Source: Sulfitobacter pontiacus (GTDB lineage Bacteria > Pseudomonadota > Alphaproteobacteria > Rhodobacterales > Rhodobacteraceae). Taken from it: DNA of 64,000 bases. The position numbers and the translations under genes are program-made. The stretch's first letter is position 1; each line of letters starts with the position of its first letter. A model generated the notes under the pieces. The model had not been told where the DNA came from. It ran no database searches and saw nothing but the letters and a program-made list of their open reading frames with translations. Below are positions 35,470-43,716 of the stretch, piece after piece. The stretch spans positions 1,116,001 through 1,180,000 of the forward strand of contig NZ_CP160849.1 of NCBI RefSeq assembly GCF_040790665.1, written 5' to 3'.

Positions 35470-36429
35470 TTATTCAATCCAGCCACGCTCTTTGTAGTAC
35501 TTCGCCGCACCATCATGCAGAGGGGCGGACAGACCGTCTTTGATCATCTCTTCTTCTTTGAGGTTCTCAAACGCGGGGTGCAGCTTTTTGAAGCGGTCAA
35601 AGTTGTCGAACACAGCTTTTACAACTTCGTACACGACTTCTTCGTCCACATCAGCGGAGGTCACAAAGGTCGCTTTCACGCCGAATGTTTTCACATCCGC
35701 GTCGGTGCCTTTGTACATGCCACCGGGGATGGTGGAGTATGCGTAGAAGGGGTTATCGGCGACCAGCTTGTCGATCGCTTCGCCTTCAACCGGCACCAGC
35801 TTGGCGTCGACGGTGGACACGGCTTCCTGGATCGACCCGTTGGGGTGGCCCACGGTGTAGATGATCGCGTCGACCTTGTTATCGCCCAAAGCGGCGGCCT
35901 GTTCGGCTGGCTTCAGCTCGGATGCGAGCGCGAAGTCATCCATTGTCCAGCCTTTGGCGTCCAGAACGACTTCCATCGTGGCGCGCTGACCGGAACCGGG
36001 GTTACCGACGTTGACGCGTTTGCCTTTCAAGTCGTCAAAGCTTTCGATGCCGGAATCGGCACGCGCGATGACGTTGAAGGGTTCGGCGTGTACGGAAAAG
36101 ACCGCGCGCTCTTTGTCGAACTTGTCGCCTTCGAACTGCGAAGACCCGTTGTACGCGTGGAACTGCCAGTCGGACTGGGCAACACCCATGTCCATGTCAC
36201 CCGCCTTGATGGCGTTGATGTTGGCGATGGAACCACCGGTGGACGGAGCGGTACATTTCAGGCCGGTTTTGGCGCTGTCACGGTTTACCAAGCGGCAGAT
36301 CGACTGACCCACAACAAAGTAGACGCCGGTCTGGCCGCCGGTCCCGATGGTGATGAATTTCTCCTGCGCGGTGGCGGCGGTACCCGCGACCAGTGCAGAG
36401 GCGATGGCGATGGACTTGAAAATAGTCAT
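35470..36429 (-). CDS. TAXI family TRAP solute-binding protein
   Basis: This 319-residue periplasmic protein has a signal peptide (residues 1-22, ending ATAAT-AQ). ITIGTGGQTGVYFVVGQSICRLVN is the TAXI family start, and FDDLKGKRVNVGNPGSGQRATMEVVL is the strand around the ligand pocket. It delivers the substrate to the fused permease encoded downstream in the same operon, with a hairpin between. A good GGGAGA site precedes the ATG. Confidence 0.94.
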   Translation of the reverse strand: MTIFKSIAIASALVAGTAATAQEKFITIGTGGQTGVYFVVGQSICRLVNRDSAKTGLKCTAPSTGGSIANINAIKAGDMDMGVAQSDWQFHAYNGSSQFEGDKFDKERAVFSVHAEPFNVIARADSGIESFDDLKGKRVNVGNPGSGQRATMEVVLDAKGWTMDDFALASELKPAEQAAALGDNKVDAIIYTVGHPNGSIQEAVSTVDAKLVPVEGEAIDKLVADNPFYAYSTIPGGMYKGTDADVKTFGVKATFVTSADVDEEVVYEVVKAVFDNFDRFKKLHPAFENLKEEEMIKDGLSAPLHDGAAKYYKERGWIE

Positions 36430-36874
36430 TTGAAGTCTCCCAACTTAATTGTCTGAACACACGTCATTGATGCGCATGCTCTCCGTCATGGTTGAAATGA
36501 GCGCAGATATTCCGGAGCAAAACAAGCTGATTTATTGCGATTTTTCCCCGAAATAATGCTCTGACCCTGTGCGAATCGCGGCGTGAAATCATGAATTATT
36601 TTCACTATGCGGCACACATGGCACCCGTCATTTAGGGGACGCGGATGGTAAATCGCAACGCGAAAAACGATGTAATAAACTGATTTTCCATATTTATTTC
36701 ACTTCCCCCAATCCCGTGCCTAAAAATACTAGCGCGCAGCGGCACAAAATCAAAACTGCGGGCCGGAATATGTGCCGGACATCTGCCTTCGCCGCGCGGT
36801 ACTTTCGGGTTATTTGTGCTATATAACCGAAAAAGCAGCGATTTTCGACCCAGACGCGCGAGCAGGAGCCCTCC
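36430..36874. promoter_or_regulatory. Divergent intergenic region, no gene seen
   Basis: This 445-bp AT-richer gap separates the TAXI operon from the FMN glutamate-synthase-like gene. An imperfect inverted repeat (TTCGGGTTAT / ATAACCGAA, 36804-36830, one bulge) overlaps a TATATAA-like -10 at about 36820 and may be the promoter/operator of the plus-strand gene. Open frames here lack ribosome-binding sites and family features. Confidence 0.4.
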
Positions 36875-38491
36875 ATGAAAGCACTCAAATCCCTCGGCCG
36901 CTTTGGCCTTTTTGCGATTGTCATCGTCCTTTTCGGTGCCTTCGCGATGCTCACAGCGCTGTGGTCGTGGTGGATGGCTCTCCCGTCGGTGACTTTCGGC
37001 ATCCTGGCGGTGATGGGGGTGTACGACCTGATCCAGCCCAAACATTCGATCCTGCGCAACTATCCGGTGCTGGGGCACATGCGGTTTTTCTTTGAAGGTA
37101 TCCGCCCGGAAATCAGGCAGTATCTGATTGAATCCGATCAGGACGAAGAACCCTTTAGCCGTGATGATCGGTCGCTGGTCTATCAACGCGCCAAAGGCGT
37201 GGAAGATGCGCGGCCTTTTGGCACGCGGATGCGGGTCTATGATGCGGGGTATTCATGGGTCACCCATTCGGTCCAGCCGGTCCATATCACCGACACGGAT
37301 TTTCGCGTGACCATCGGCAACAAGGACTGCAAGCGGCCCTATGACGCGTCGATCTACAATATCTCGGCGATGAGCTTTGGGTCGCTATCGGCCAATGCGA
37401 TCAGCGCCCTGAACAAGGGGGCCAAGATGGGCCGGTTCGCCCATGACACCGGCGAAGGCGGGATCAGCCGCTATCACCGCGAGGGGGGCGGCGACCTGAT
37501 CTATGAAATCGGGTCGGGCTATTTTGGCTGCCGCACAGAAGACGGGCAGTTCGACCCCGACAAGTTCAAGGAACAGGCCGCTAACGACCAGATCAAGATG
37601 ATCGAGCTTAAGCTAAGCCAGGGGGCCAAACCCGGTCACGGGGGCATGCTGCCCGCATCCAAGATCAGTGCCGAGATCGCGGCGGCACGGGGCATCCCGA
37701 TGGGGCACGATTGCATCTCGCCCGCCGCCCATTCGGCGTTCACCTCTCCTGTGCAGATGATGGAGTTTCTGGGCAAGCTGCGCGATCTGTCGGGCGGCAA
37801 GCCTGTGGGGTTCAAGCTGTGCATCGGCCACCAGCGTGAATTCATGTGTATGGTCAAGGCGATGCTGGATACGGGGATCGTGCCTGACTTTATCGTCGTC
37901 GACGGCACCGAAGGCGGCACGGGTGCGGCCCCGCTTGAATTCGCCAACCACGTCGGCATGCCGATGGTCGAGGGGCTGACCTTTGTGCACAACACCCTGC
38001 GCGGTGCCGGTATTCGCGATCAGGTGAAACTGGGCGCGGCGGGCAAGGTCGTATCCGCCTTTGATATCGCCCGTGCGCTGGCTTTGGGCGCGGATTGGTG
38101 CAATTCCGCCCGCGGGTTCATGTTTGCAGTGGGCTGTATCCAGGCGCAAGCGTGCCACACCAATCACTGCCCCGTCGGCGTCGCGACCCAAGACCCCACG
38201 CGTCAGCGCGCCCTGGATGTGGATGACAAAAGCCAGCGTGTCGCGCGGTTCCACCGCAATACGCTGATGGCCTTGGGCGAGATGACAGGCGCCGCCGGTC
38301 TAGAGCACCCCAGCGATTTCCTGCCCCGCCATATGATGATGCGGCAAAGCGATAACAGCATGGTGCAGGGTGATCAGGTCTATGGCTACCTGCCCGAAGG
38401 CTATCTGCTGGATGATCAATCGCCCGACTATAACGGCAATAAAACCCGTTGGGCGCGGGCGCAGGCCGACAGCTTTGTACCGTTTGATTAA
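36875..38491 (+). CDS. FMN-binding glutamate synthase family protein, membrane-anchored
   Basis: This 538-residue protein has two N-terminal TM segments (residues ~8-50) followed by a glutamate-synthase FMN/iron-sulfur domain: YNISAMSFGSLSANAISALNKGAK, KPGHGGMLPASKI, VDGTEGGTGAAPLEFANHVG and CIQAQACHTNHCPVGVATQDP with the cluster-type cysteines. It lacks the glutaminase domain and the small subunit, so it cannot be ordinary GOGAT alone. Related domains occur in N-methylglutamate synthase. A GGAG site precedes the ATG, and a bidirectional terminator is shared with gabT. Confidence 0.85.
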   Translation: MKALKSLGRFGLFAIVIVLFGAFAMLTALWSWWMALPSVTFGILAVMGVYDLIQPKHSILRNYPVLGHMRFFFEGIRPEIRQYLIESDQDEEPFSRDDRSLVYQRAKGVEDARPFGTRMRVYDAGYSWVTHSVQPVHITDTDFRVTIGNKDCKRPYDASIYNISAMSFGSLSANAISALNKGAKMGRFAHDTGEGGISRYHREGGGDLIYEIGSGYFGCRTEDGQFDPDKFKEQAANDQIKMIELKLSQGAKPGHGGMLPASKISAEIAAARGIPMGHDCISPAAHSAFTSPVQMMEFLGKLRDLSGGKPVGFKLCIGHQREFMCMVKAMLDTGIVPDFIVVDGTEGGTGAAPLEFANHVGMPMVEGLTFVHNTLRGAGIRDQVKLGAAGKVVSAFDIARALALGADWCNSARGFMFAVGCIQAQACHTNHCPVGVATQDPTRQRALDVDDKSQRVARFHRNTLMALGEMTGAAGLEHPSDFLPRHMMMRQSDNSMVQGDQVYGYLPEGYLLDDQSPDYNGNKTRWARAQADSFVPFD

Positions 38492-38514
38492 ACGCGCCCA
38501 AGACCGGAAACACA

Positions 38515-38544
38515 AAAGGCGCGCAGGTTTCCCGGCGCGCCTTT
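38515..38544. terminator. Bidirectional terminator between the FMN protein gene and gabT
   Basis: AAAGGCGCGC (38515-38524) and GCGCGCCTTT (38535-38544) form a 10-bp stem with a T-rich flank downstream and an A-rich flank upstream, placed between two convergent stops. Confidence 0.82.
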
Positions 38545-38561
38545 CATTTTGATTACAGAGC

Positions 38562-39956
38562 TTACTTTGCTTCTTCGGCGACCGCGGCAGCGACGGAGGC
38601 TTCGAAAATCCCGAGCCCCTCTTCGATGATCTCATCCGACGCGGTCAGCGGCACCATCACACGCACGGCGTTGCCCTGCATGCCACAGCTCAGCAGCAGC
38701 AGACCGCGCTTGAGCGCGTGCGCGATGACGCGTTTGGTGAAATCACCGTCCGGTGTCGCCGTGTCAAAGTCGGTCACAAACTCGACCGCGACCATCGCAC
38801 CCAGACCGCGGATATCCCACATGCGGAACGGCGCAGAGCGTGCGCCGATCTCGGCAAAGCGCGCCTTGAGGTGTTCCCCCATGTCCAGCGACCGCTGCAG
38901 CAGGCCTTCTTCCTCGATCGCCTCGATCGCGGCAAGCGCTGCGGCACAGGCGACGGGGTTGCCCCCGTAAGTGCCACCCAACCCGCCGGGGATCATCGCG
39001 TCCATCACATCAGCGCGGCCAATGACACCCGCCAGTGGATAGCCACCCGCCATCGACTTTGCGACGGTGATCAGATCGGGGGTAACGCCGGAGTGTTCGA
39101 TGGCAAACCATTTGCCGGTGCGGCCAAAGCCCGCCTGCACTTCGTCGGCGATCAGCATGATACCGTGCTGGTCACAGATCTCGCGCAGCTGGTGCATCAT
39201 CTCGAACGGCACGGGGGTATACCCACCCTCGCCCAAGACGGGCTCGATGATGATGGCGGCCACACGTTCGGGCTGCGCATCGGTCAGGAACAGGTTCTTC
39301 AGGCCGGTGATCGCATCCTCGACCGTGATCCCGTCGCGAGGCGATGGGAAAGGCGCGCGGAAGATATCGGACGGGAAGGGACCAACGTCTTTTTTGTAAG
39401 GAGAGATTTTACCCGTCATCCCCAACGTCAGCAGCGTGCGTCCGTGGTAGCCGCCGGTAAAGGCGATCACACCGGGGCGGCCGGTTGCAGCCCGGGCGAT
39501 CTTGACCGCGTTTTCCACCGCCTCGGCACCGGTTGTCACCAGCAGCGTTTTCTTGGGCGCGTCACCGGGGGCCAGCGCGTTCAGCTTTTCCGCCAGTTCG
39601 ATGTAGGGGGCGTAGGGCACAACCTGAAAGCTGGTGTGCGTATATTGGTCTTCTTGCGCCTTAGCTGCCGCGATCACCTTGGGGTGACGGTGGCCGGTGT
39701 TCAGCACGCCGATGCCGCCAACGAAGTCGATGTAGCGGTTGCCGTCCACGTCCCAAAGTTCCGCGTTCTCGGCGTATTTCGCATAGATCGGCGCCGCAGA
39801 GGCAACGCCACGTGGAACAGCCTGTTCACGGCGGGCGATCAACTGAGCGTTGGTTTCGACAGATACGTTTGCATCAAGCATGTCGGGCACGACGCTGCTT
39901 TTTGCCGGTTTCTTTGCAGCGGCCTTGCGCGGCTGCTTTTTGACAGTACTAGGCAT
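38562..39956 (-). CDS. gabT: 4-aminobutyrate aminotransferase
   Basis: I chose the ATG at 39956 (464 residues), with AAGAGG at good spacing. This PLP class III aminotransferase has FVGGIGVLNTGHRHPKV near the N-terminus, GAEAVENAVKIARAATGRPG, ADEVQAGFGRTGKWFA and TVAKSMAGGYPLAGV with the PLP lysine. It converts GABA and 2-oxoglutarate to succinate semialdehyde and glutamate, the last part of putrescine breakdown. The basic, Lys/Ala-rich first ~25 residues are an extra tail. A PuuR-like regulator is divergently encoded 178 bp upstream. Confidence 0.92.
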   Translation of the reverse strand: MPSTVKKQPRKAAAKKPAKSSVVPDMLDANVSVETNAQLIARREQAVPRGVASAAPIYAKYAENAELWDVDGNRYIDFVGGIGVLNTGHRHPKVIAAAKAQEDQYTHTSFQVVPYAPYIELAEKLNALAPGDAPKKTLLVTTGAEAVENAVKIARAATGRPGVIAFTGGYHGRTLLTLGMTGKISPYKKDVGPFPSDIFRAPFPSPRDGITVEDAITGLKNLFLTDAQPERVAAIIIEPVLGEGGYTPVPFEMMHQLREICDQHGIMLIADEVQAGFGRTGKWFAIEHSGVTPDLITVAKSMAGGYPLAGVIGRADVMDAMIPGGLGGTYGGNPVACAAALAAIEAIEEEGLLQRSLDMGEHLKARFAEIGARSAPFRMWDIRGLGAMVAVEFVTDFDTATPDGDFTKRVIAHALKRGLLLLSCGMQGNAVRVMVPLTASDEIIEEGLGIFEASVAAAVAEEAK

Positions 39957-39960
39957 ATAC

Positions 39961-40006
39961 AAATCCTCTTGTTGAAACGCGACCCGCGTTTAAAATCCTC
40001 TTATTG
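39961..40006. repeat. Two direct repeats in the gabT leader
   Basis: AAATCCTCTTGTTG (39961-39974) and AAATCCTCTTATTG (39993-40006) repeat with a 32-bp period, three helical turns. The first includes the gabT Shine-Dalgarno complement. They may be operator half-sites for the adjacent HTH-cupin regulator, or the second may be chance. Confidence 0.35.
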
Positions 40007-40134
40007 CGTTTAATTTAATTGTCAATATAGATTTGCCTCAGCGCGCGTCAGTTGAATCGGCTGCGCCAAAATTTGCCTGTGATCGCACCAAGATACGGGT
40101 TAGGTAGCTGACAGAAATAATCCGGGGACCGGAC

Positions 40135-40686
40135 GTGGACATAGGTCAAAGACTAAGATCGATTCGAGAAGAACGCGGCCTGTCTCAGCGCGAACTGGCG
40201 ACCAAGGCAGGGCTGACCAACGGCACCATCTCCTTGATCGAGAAGAACAAGACGAGCCCCTCGGTCGCGTCTTTGAAAAGCCTGCTGGACGCGATCCCGA
40301 TCAGCATGGCTGAATTCTTTTCAACGCTGGAAGATACGCAATCGCCCAAGGTCTTTTACCGCGAGAGCGAGTTTACCAAAGTCTCCCCCACCTATGACGG
40401 TCAGGTGTCATTGCGCCAGCTTGGCAATGCGGAGCAACACTCCTTGCAGGTGCTGCACGAAACTTACCCGCCCGGCGCGGACACAGGCCCCGAACTGCTG
40501 GTGCATGAGGGCGAAGAAGCTGGCGTGGTTATTTCCGGAGAGATCGAGGTGACGGTCGATGATGCCGTCGCGGTGCTGGCACCGGGGGATGGCTATCTTT
40601 TTGACAGCCGCTTGCCGCACCGGTTCAGAAACATCGGCGACGTACAATGCATTGTTGTAAGTGCATGTACGCCGCCGAGTTTTTGA
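40135..40686 (+). CDS. HTH-cupin transcriptional regulator (PuuR-like)
   Basis: A GTG start with GGGGA upstream gives 183 residues. The N-terminal XRE-type helix-turn-helix is RLRSIREERGLSQRELATKAGLTNGTISLIEKNKTSPSVASL. The C-terminal cupin 2 domain includes EEAGVVISGEIEVTVDD and PGDGYLFDSRLPHRFRNIG. This architecture is that of PuuR, the putrescine-utilisation repressor. It is divergent from gabT, which it probably controls, and may also respond to products of the amine operon upstream. Confidence 0.88.
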   Translation: MDIGQRLRSIREERGLSQRELATKAGLTNGTISLIEKNKTSPSVASLKSLLDAIPISMAEFFSTLEDTQSPKVFYRESEFTKVSPTYDGQVSLRQLGNAEQHSLQVLHETYPPGADTGPELLVHEGEEAGVVISGEIEVTVDDAVAVLAPGDGYLFDSRLPHRFRNIGDVQCIVVSACTPPSF

Positions 40687-40701
40687 CTTCGTTTTCTTGA
40701 C

Positions 40702-40718
40702 GTGCGGATGGCCCGCAC
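40702..40718. terminator. Weak hairpin between converging genes
   Basis: A GTGCGG/CCGCAC 6-bp stem with a 5-base loop lies between the regulator stop and the end of the 49-codon gene. There is no strong T run on either strand, so its terminator activity is doubtful. Confidence 0.3.
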
Positions 40719-40729
40719 TAAACCTTTGA

Positions 40730-40879
40730 TTATCGTTCGTCGTCGCGCCGGGAATGGCTATGCAATGACGATCTTTGGCGCTTTTTCTCTTCGCTGCCCC
40801 GTTGCGTGGTCAGCGAAACGATAGCGATTGCGGCCAAAGCGAGAATCAAAAATGAAGCGATAAACAAATCTGTCGTCAT
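40730..40879 (-). CDS. Small single-pass membrane protein (49 residues)
   Basis: An ATG at 40879 is preceded by a perfect AGGAGG with 6-bp spacing, and an EcfG-type promoter lies 41 bp further upstream. The product starts MTTDLFIASFLILALAAIAI, one transmembrane helix, followed by a highly charged basic cytoplasmic tail (EEKKRQRSS, then SRRDDER). I do not recognise a family. The signals make it a credible stress-induced small protein. It is adjacent to the stress-response kinase. Confidence 0.65.
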   Translation of the reverse strand: MTTDLFIASFLILALAAIAIVSLTTQRGSEEKKRQRSSLHSHSRRDDER

Positions 40880-40919
40880 TGATGCCTCCTGTTCGCTTGT
40901 GTGGCTCGTTCAGGAGACT

Positions 40920-40944
40920 AACAGCCCACGGGTCACATGGTTCC
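40920..40944 (-). promoter_or_regulatory. EcfG-type promoter of the 49-codon gene
   Basis: On the minus strand GGAAC (40944-40940), a 16-bp spacer and TGTT (40923-40920) match the EcfG consensus but for one -10 base. It is upstream of the small membrane protein and within the 295-bp gap before the histidine kinase gene; nothing else was seen in that gap. Confidence 0.55.
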
Positions 40945-41174
40945 ACAGGCTGGAGGGCGCAATTGCTGCATTGCAGAGTTTGCGCGGCGCTTTGCTGAGA
41001 CGGCGAATGTCGCCTGACATACGCGATCGGGACCACATCCATCGCGAAACGACCGAAAGTCCCATGAATCCGGCAGGTTGCAGCCTAACAGGCCCCGCTG
41101 GCTGGGACGCGAAGGATTCACCGCCGACATACTGAAAATAAATTTAATTTTACCGAGTTTTCTGCGCCGAACCC

Positions 41175-42896
41175 TCAGTAGTCGTAGACTTCTTTCGCCT
41201 GCAGCGGCACGTGGAATTCAACGCTCAGCGTATAGGTGCCCTCTTCATCGATGATCTCTACCTGCCCGTTCAACTGACGCGAGAACGCGTTGATCAACCG
41301 AGAACCAAGGCCCGTCCCTGCTTCGGGATCAATATTGCCGGTGGTGTTCTTAACAAACAGCAACGCCATTTCCGGCTGGGTATGAGACAGGCTCACCTCG
41401 ATATGTCCCTTTGCCTTGCCGTCGGCGGCGACATATTTCAGCGCATTGGTAATCGCCTCGGACACCAGCAACGTCAGCGGTGCGGCGTCGTCGGGATCAA
41501 GCTGAACCGCCTCGTAGTTTTGCGACACCGTCACGCCAGAGCCGGACGGCAGACCTACGCTAAGGAGCTGGTTCACGATCTCATGCATGAGCGCGCCCCC
41601 GTCGACGCGGGTCAGGTTGTCGTTCTGGTACAGGCTTTTGTGCACCGTCGCGAGGCTGAGGATCCGGTCCTGCAAACGCTGTAGCACGCGTTTCGCATCC
41701 GATGTGGTCGCCTGACGGATCTGCATGTTCATGATAGAAGAGATCAGCTGAAGGTTATTCTTCACCCGATGATGCACTTCTTTCAGCAGAATATTCTTTT
41801 GGCGCAGGTTGTCTTCTAGCGACGCTTCATCCCGCAGGATCGATTCCGCCATACCGACAAAGGCATGCTCCATATTCACGATCTCGGTCGGGACGACACC
41901 CCCCAAGGGCGTGCGCGGCAAGGTTCTGTTCAACGCGAAATGGCGCATCTGCCGACCAAGTTTGCGGATGTGTTTAATGGCCAGACGGTTCAGCGCCCAG
42001 AAGGCCACGACAAGGCTTGCCAGCCACATCGCCACTGGCAGCACGAAGCTAAGCGTTGTCATCGCCCCCGCCTGAAGCAGCGGTGAATCCTCGGGCCAGA
42101 CGCTCATGGCGTAGGCAACACCGGGGACGATGGGCAAAACGGCATAGACGCGGTCCTGCCCTTGCTGGTTGGTATCATGGAAGACGCGACCCGACTGGCC
42201 CACATACCATTTCAACGCGGCAAAGGAGGGCAGCTCTTGCTCGGCCGCTTCAAGGCCATTTTTGGTCGTCAGGATGTCGCCCTGCGCGTTGAAGGTCAGC
42301 ATCGCGATCGGCTGCGACCCTGTCTCGGGCACCGGTGCGTCGTTAAAAACCTTTTCGGGAATGGACAGGTTGATAAAGCCGATCAGCTCTTCTTCCACCT
42401 TAAGCGGGTTGGTGACGATCAGCACCGGTTCCTTGCTTTGCGCCGGCGTGCTGGTGACATTCGCCATGCGACTTTTGTGTTCGATCATCTTTTGAAATAC
42501 AGGCCGGTCCGACACGTTTCCAGAAACGCCTGTCGACACACAATCCATCCGCCCGTCGTTTTGGATGAAGCTTGCGACCGTATAAAGTTCAGAAGATTGT
42601 TGGTATTCCCGCATGAAGGCGCTGCAGGACACATTGTCAGACTTGATCAGTTTGACCACGGACGCCAAAGCCGCCGCTGCGCCGAACGCTTCCTGAATGG
42701 TGCCGCTTTCCTTCGCCGACGCTTGCTCTGTAATGGCAAGCAGCGACAGTTCGGCATTCTCGAGGTTCTGCTCCGCAATCTCTCGCGTCTGCACAACGGC
42801 GATCAAACCGATGGGCAGCAACGCGAGCGATAGGAAAAGCAGCACGCGAAACGCGAGGCCACGAAAGATATTTGTGGACAGAAACCCCGACGTCAC
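41175..42896 (-). CDS. HisKA_2 sensor histidine kinase of the general stress response
   Basis: This 573-residue kinase uses a GTG start 2 bp after the ecfG stop. TM1 is residues ~15-36, an extracytoplasmic sensor region of ~240 residues follows, and TM2 is ~282-302. The HisKA_2 dimerisation motif ILLKEVHHRVKNNLQLISSIMN holds the phosphoacceptor His (375/376), followed by a HATPase core (LVSEAITNALKYVAADGKAKGHIEV, then GTGLGSRLINAF). HisKA_2/HWE kinases such as PhyK phosphorylate PhyR. Its place in the nepR-ecfG operon makes it the probable PhyR kinase. Confidence 0.88.
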   Translation of the reverse strand: MTSGFLSTNIFRGLAFRVLLFLSLALLPIGLIAVVQTREIAEQNLENAELSLLAITEQASAKESGTIQEAFGAAAALASVVKLIKSDNVSCSAFMREYQQSSELYTVASFIQNDGRMDCVSTGVSGNVSDRPVFQKMIEHKSRMANVTSTPAQSKEPVLIVTNPLKVEEELIGFINLSIPEKVFNDAPVPETGSQPIAMLTFNAQGDILTTKNGLEAAEQELPSFAALKWYVGQSGRVFHDTNQQGQDRVYAVLPIVPGVAYAMSVWPEDSPLLQAGAMTTLSFVLPVAMWLASLVVAFWALNRLAIKHIRKLGRQMRHFALNRTLPRTPLGGVVPTEIVNMEHAFVGMAESILRDEASLEDNLRQKNILLKEVHHRVKNNLQLISSIMNMQIRQATTSDAKRVLQRLQDRILSLATVHKSLYQNDNLTRVDGGALMHEIVNQLLSVGLPSGSGVTVSQNYEAVQLDPDDAAPLTLLVSEAITNALKYVAADGKAKGHIEVSLSHTQPEMALLFVKNTTGNIDPEAGTGLGSRLINAFSRQLNGQVEIIDEEGTYTLSVEFHVPLQAKEVYDY

Positions 42897-42898
42897 GA

Positions 42899-43456
42899 TC
42901 AGAAAGAAGACACTTTAGATGCCGAGATAACCGACATCGTCGCATCATCCGTCATTTCGAGGCTTTCGTCATCGCGCAGGCCCATCAGCTCAGCCAGCCG
43001 CGCGCGGGCACGGTTCGTCCGGCTTTTGATCGTACCGACGGCAACGCCACACATCTCGGCGGCTTCCTCGTAGGAAAAGCCCGATGCACCGACCAGCAGC
43101 AATGCTTCGCGCTGTTCGTCTTTCAGCAAACCCAGAGCTTTACGGAAATCGGTCATTTGCATATGCCCGTCATGCGCTGGCTTTTCGGCAAGGCTTTCGG
43201 TGAAGACACCATCCACATCAGCGACCTCGCGGTTGGCTTTACGACGGGAAGAATAATAGGTGTTCCGCAAAATTGTGAAGAGCCAGGCGCGCATATTTGT
43301 GCCGACTTCAAATTTTTCGATGTTGGTCCAGGCTTTGACCAGAGTATCCTGAACCATGTCATCCGCGACGGCACCGTTCCGGGTCAGGCTGATGGCAAAG
43401 GCGCGCATGGCGGGCAAATGCTCCACCAGTTGGTCGCGGGGATCAGAATTGCTCAT
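42899..43456 (-). CDS. ecfG: EcfG-family general stress sigma factor
   Basis: This 185-residue ECF sigma factor has sigma region 2 (AFAISLTRNGAVADDMVQDTLVKAWTNIEKF, then NMRAWLFTILRNTYYSSRRK) and region 4 (LLVGASGFSYEEAAEMCGVAVGTIKSRTNRARARL). It lacks other domains. Its start overlaps the nepR stop (ATGA). NepR holds it inactive until phosphorylated PhyR draws NepR away. EcfG then directs RNA polymerase to GGAAC-N16/17-CGTT-type promoters, several of which are in this window. Confidence 0.95.
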   Translation of the reverse strand: MSNSDPRDQLVEHLPAMRAFAISLTRNGAVADDMVQDTLVKAWTNIEKFEVGTNMRAWLFTILRNTYYSSRRKANREVADVDGVFTESLAEKPAHDGHMQMTDFRKALGLLKDEQREALLLVGASGFSYEEAAEMCGVAVGTIKSRTNRARARLAELMGLRDDESLEMTDDATMSVISASKVSSF

Positions 43457-43608
43457 CCTTTTTTACCAGCGTTTTTATCCTGTTCTTTCAACTGATTAAG
43501 CAGGTCTTTAAATTTATCGGGAATCCCTTCTTCCATCGTCTCGTCATAAACGCGGCGAAGATTTTCGTCGATAAAGCGCTCACGCTCGTCGTTTTGGCCT
43601 GATTGCAT
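43453..43608 (-). CDS. nepR: Anti-sigma factor NepR
   Basis: This 51-residue protein is only found by reading below usual length cut-offs. It contains the family core FIDENLRRVYDETMEEGIPD followed by KFKDLLNQLKEQ, the two helices that bind EcfG or the PhyR sigma-like domain. Its stop overlaps the ecfG start (ATGA). It is first in the nepR-ecfG-kinase operon and divergent from phyR, with the palindromic EcfG promoter pair between them. Confidence 0.95.
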   Translation of the reverse strand: MQSGQNDERERFIDENLRRVYDETMEEGIPDKFKDLLNQLKEQDKNAGKKG

Positions 43609-43656
43609 GAACAAGTTTCCTGCCTTCTTTAAATACTGTATTTATACATATGACAC

Positions 43657-43689
43657 GGAACCAAACACAGCGTTAGGGGGTTTGGTTCC
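43657..43689. promoter_or_regulatory. Face-to-face overlapping EcfG promoters (nepR and phyR)
   Basis: A perfect 10-bp inverted repeat (GGAACCAAAC at 43657-43666, GTTTGGTTCC at 43680-43689) gives a -35 GGAAC on each strand. On the plus strand N17 leads to GGTT (43679-43682); on the minus strand N17 leads to TGTT (43667-43664). Each -35 arm also supplies the -10 of the opposite promoter, so the two may compete or be alternately used. This would autoregulate nepR-ecfG and phyR. Confidence 0.7.
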
Positions 43690-43716
43690 AGAAATATTTT
43701 AAAAGGACGACAATAA

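Noticed and set aside
40933-41130. Open frames of 65-110 codons between the small membrane protein and the kinase gene
   Set aside because: No ribosome-binding sites, atypical composition, and the region is better explained by an EcfG promoter.
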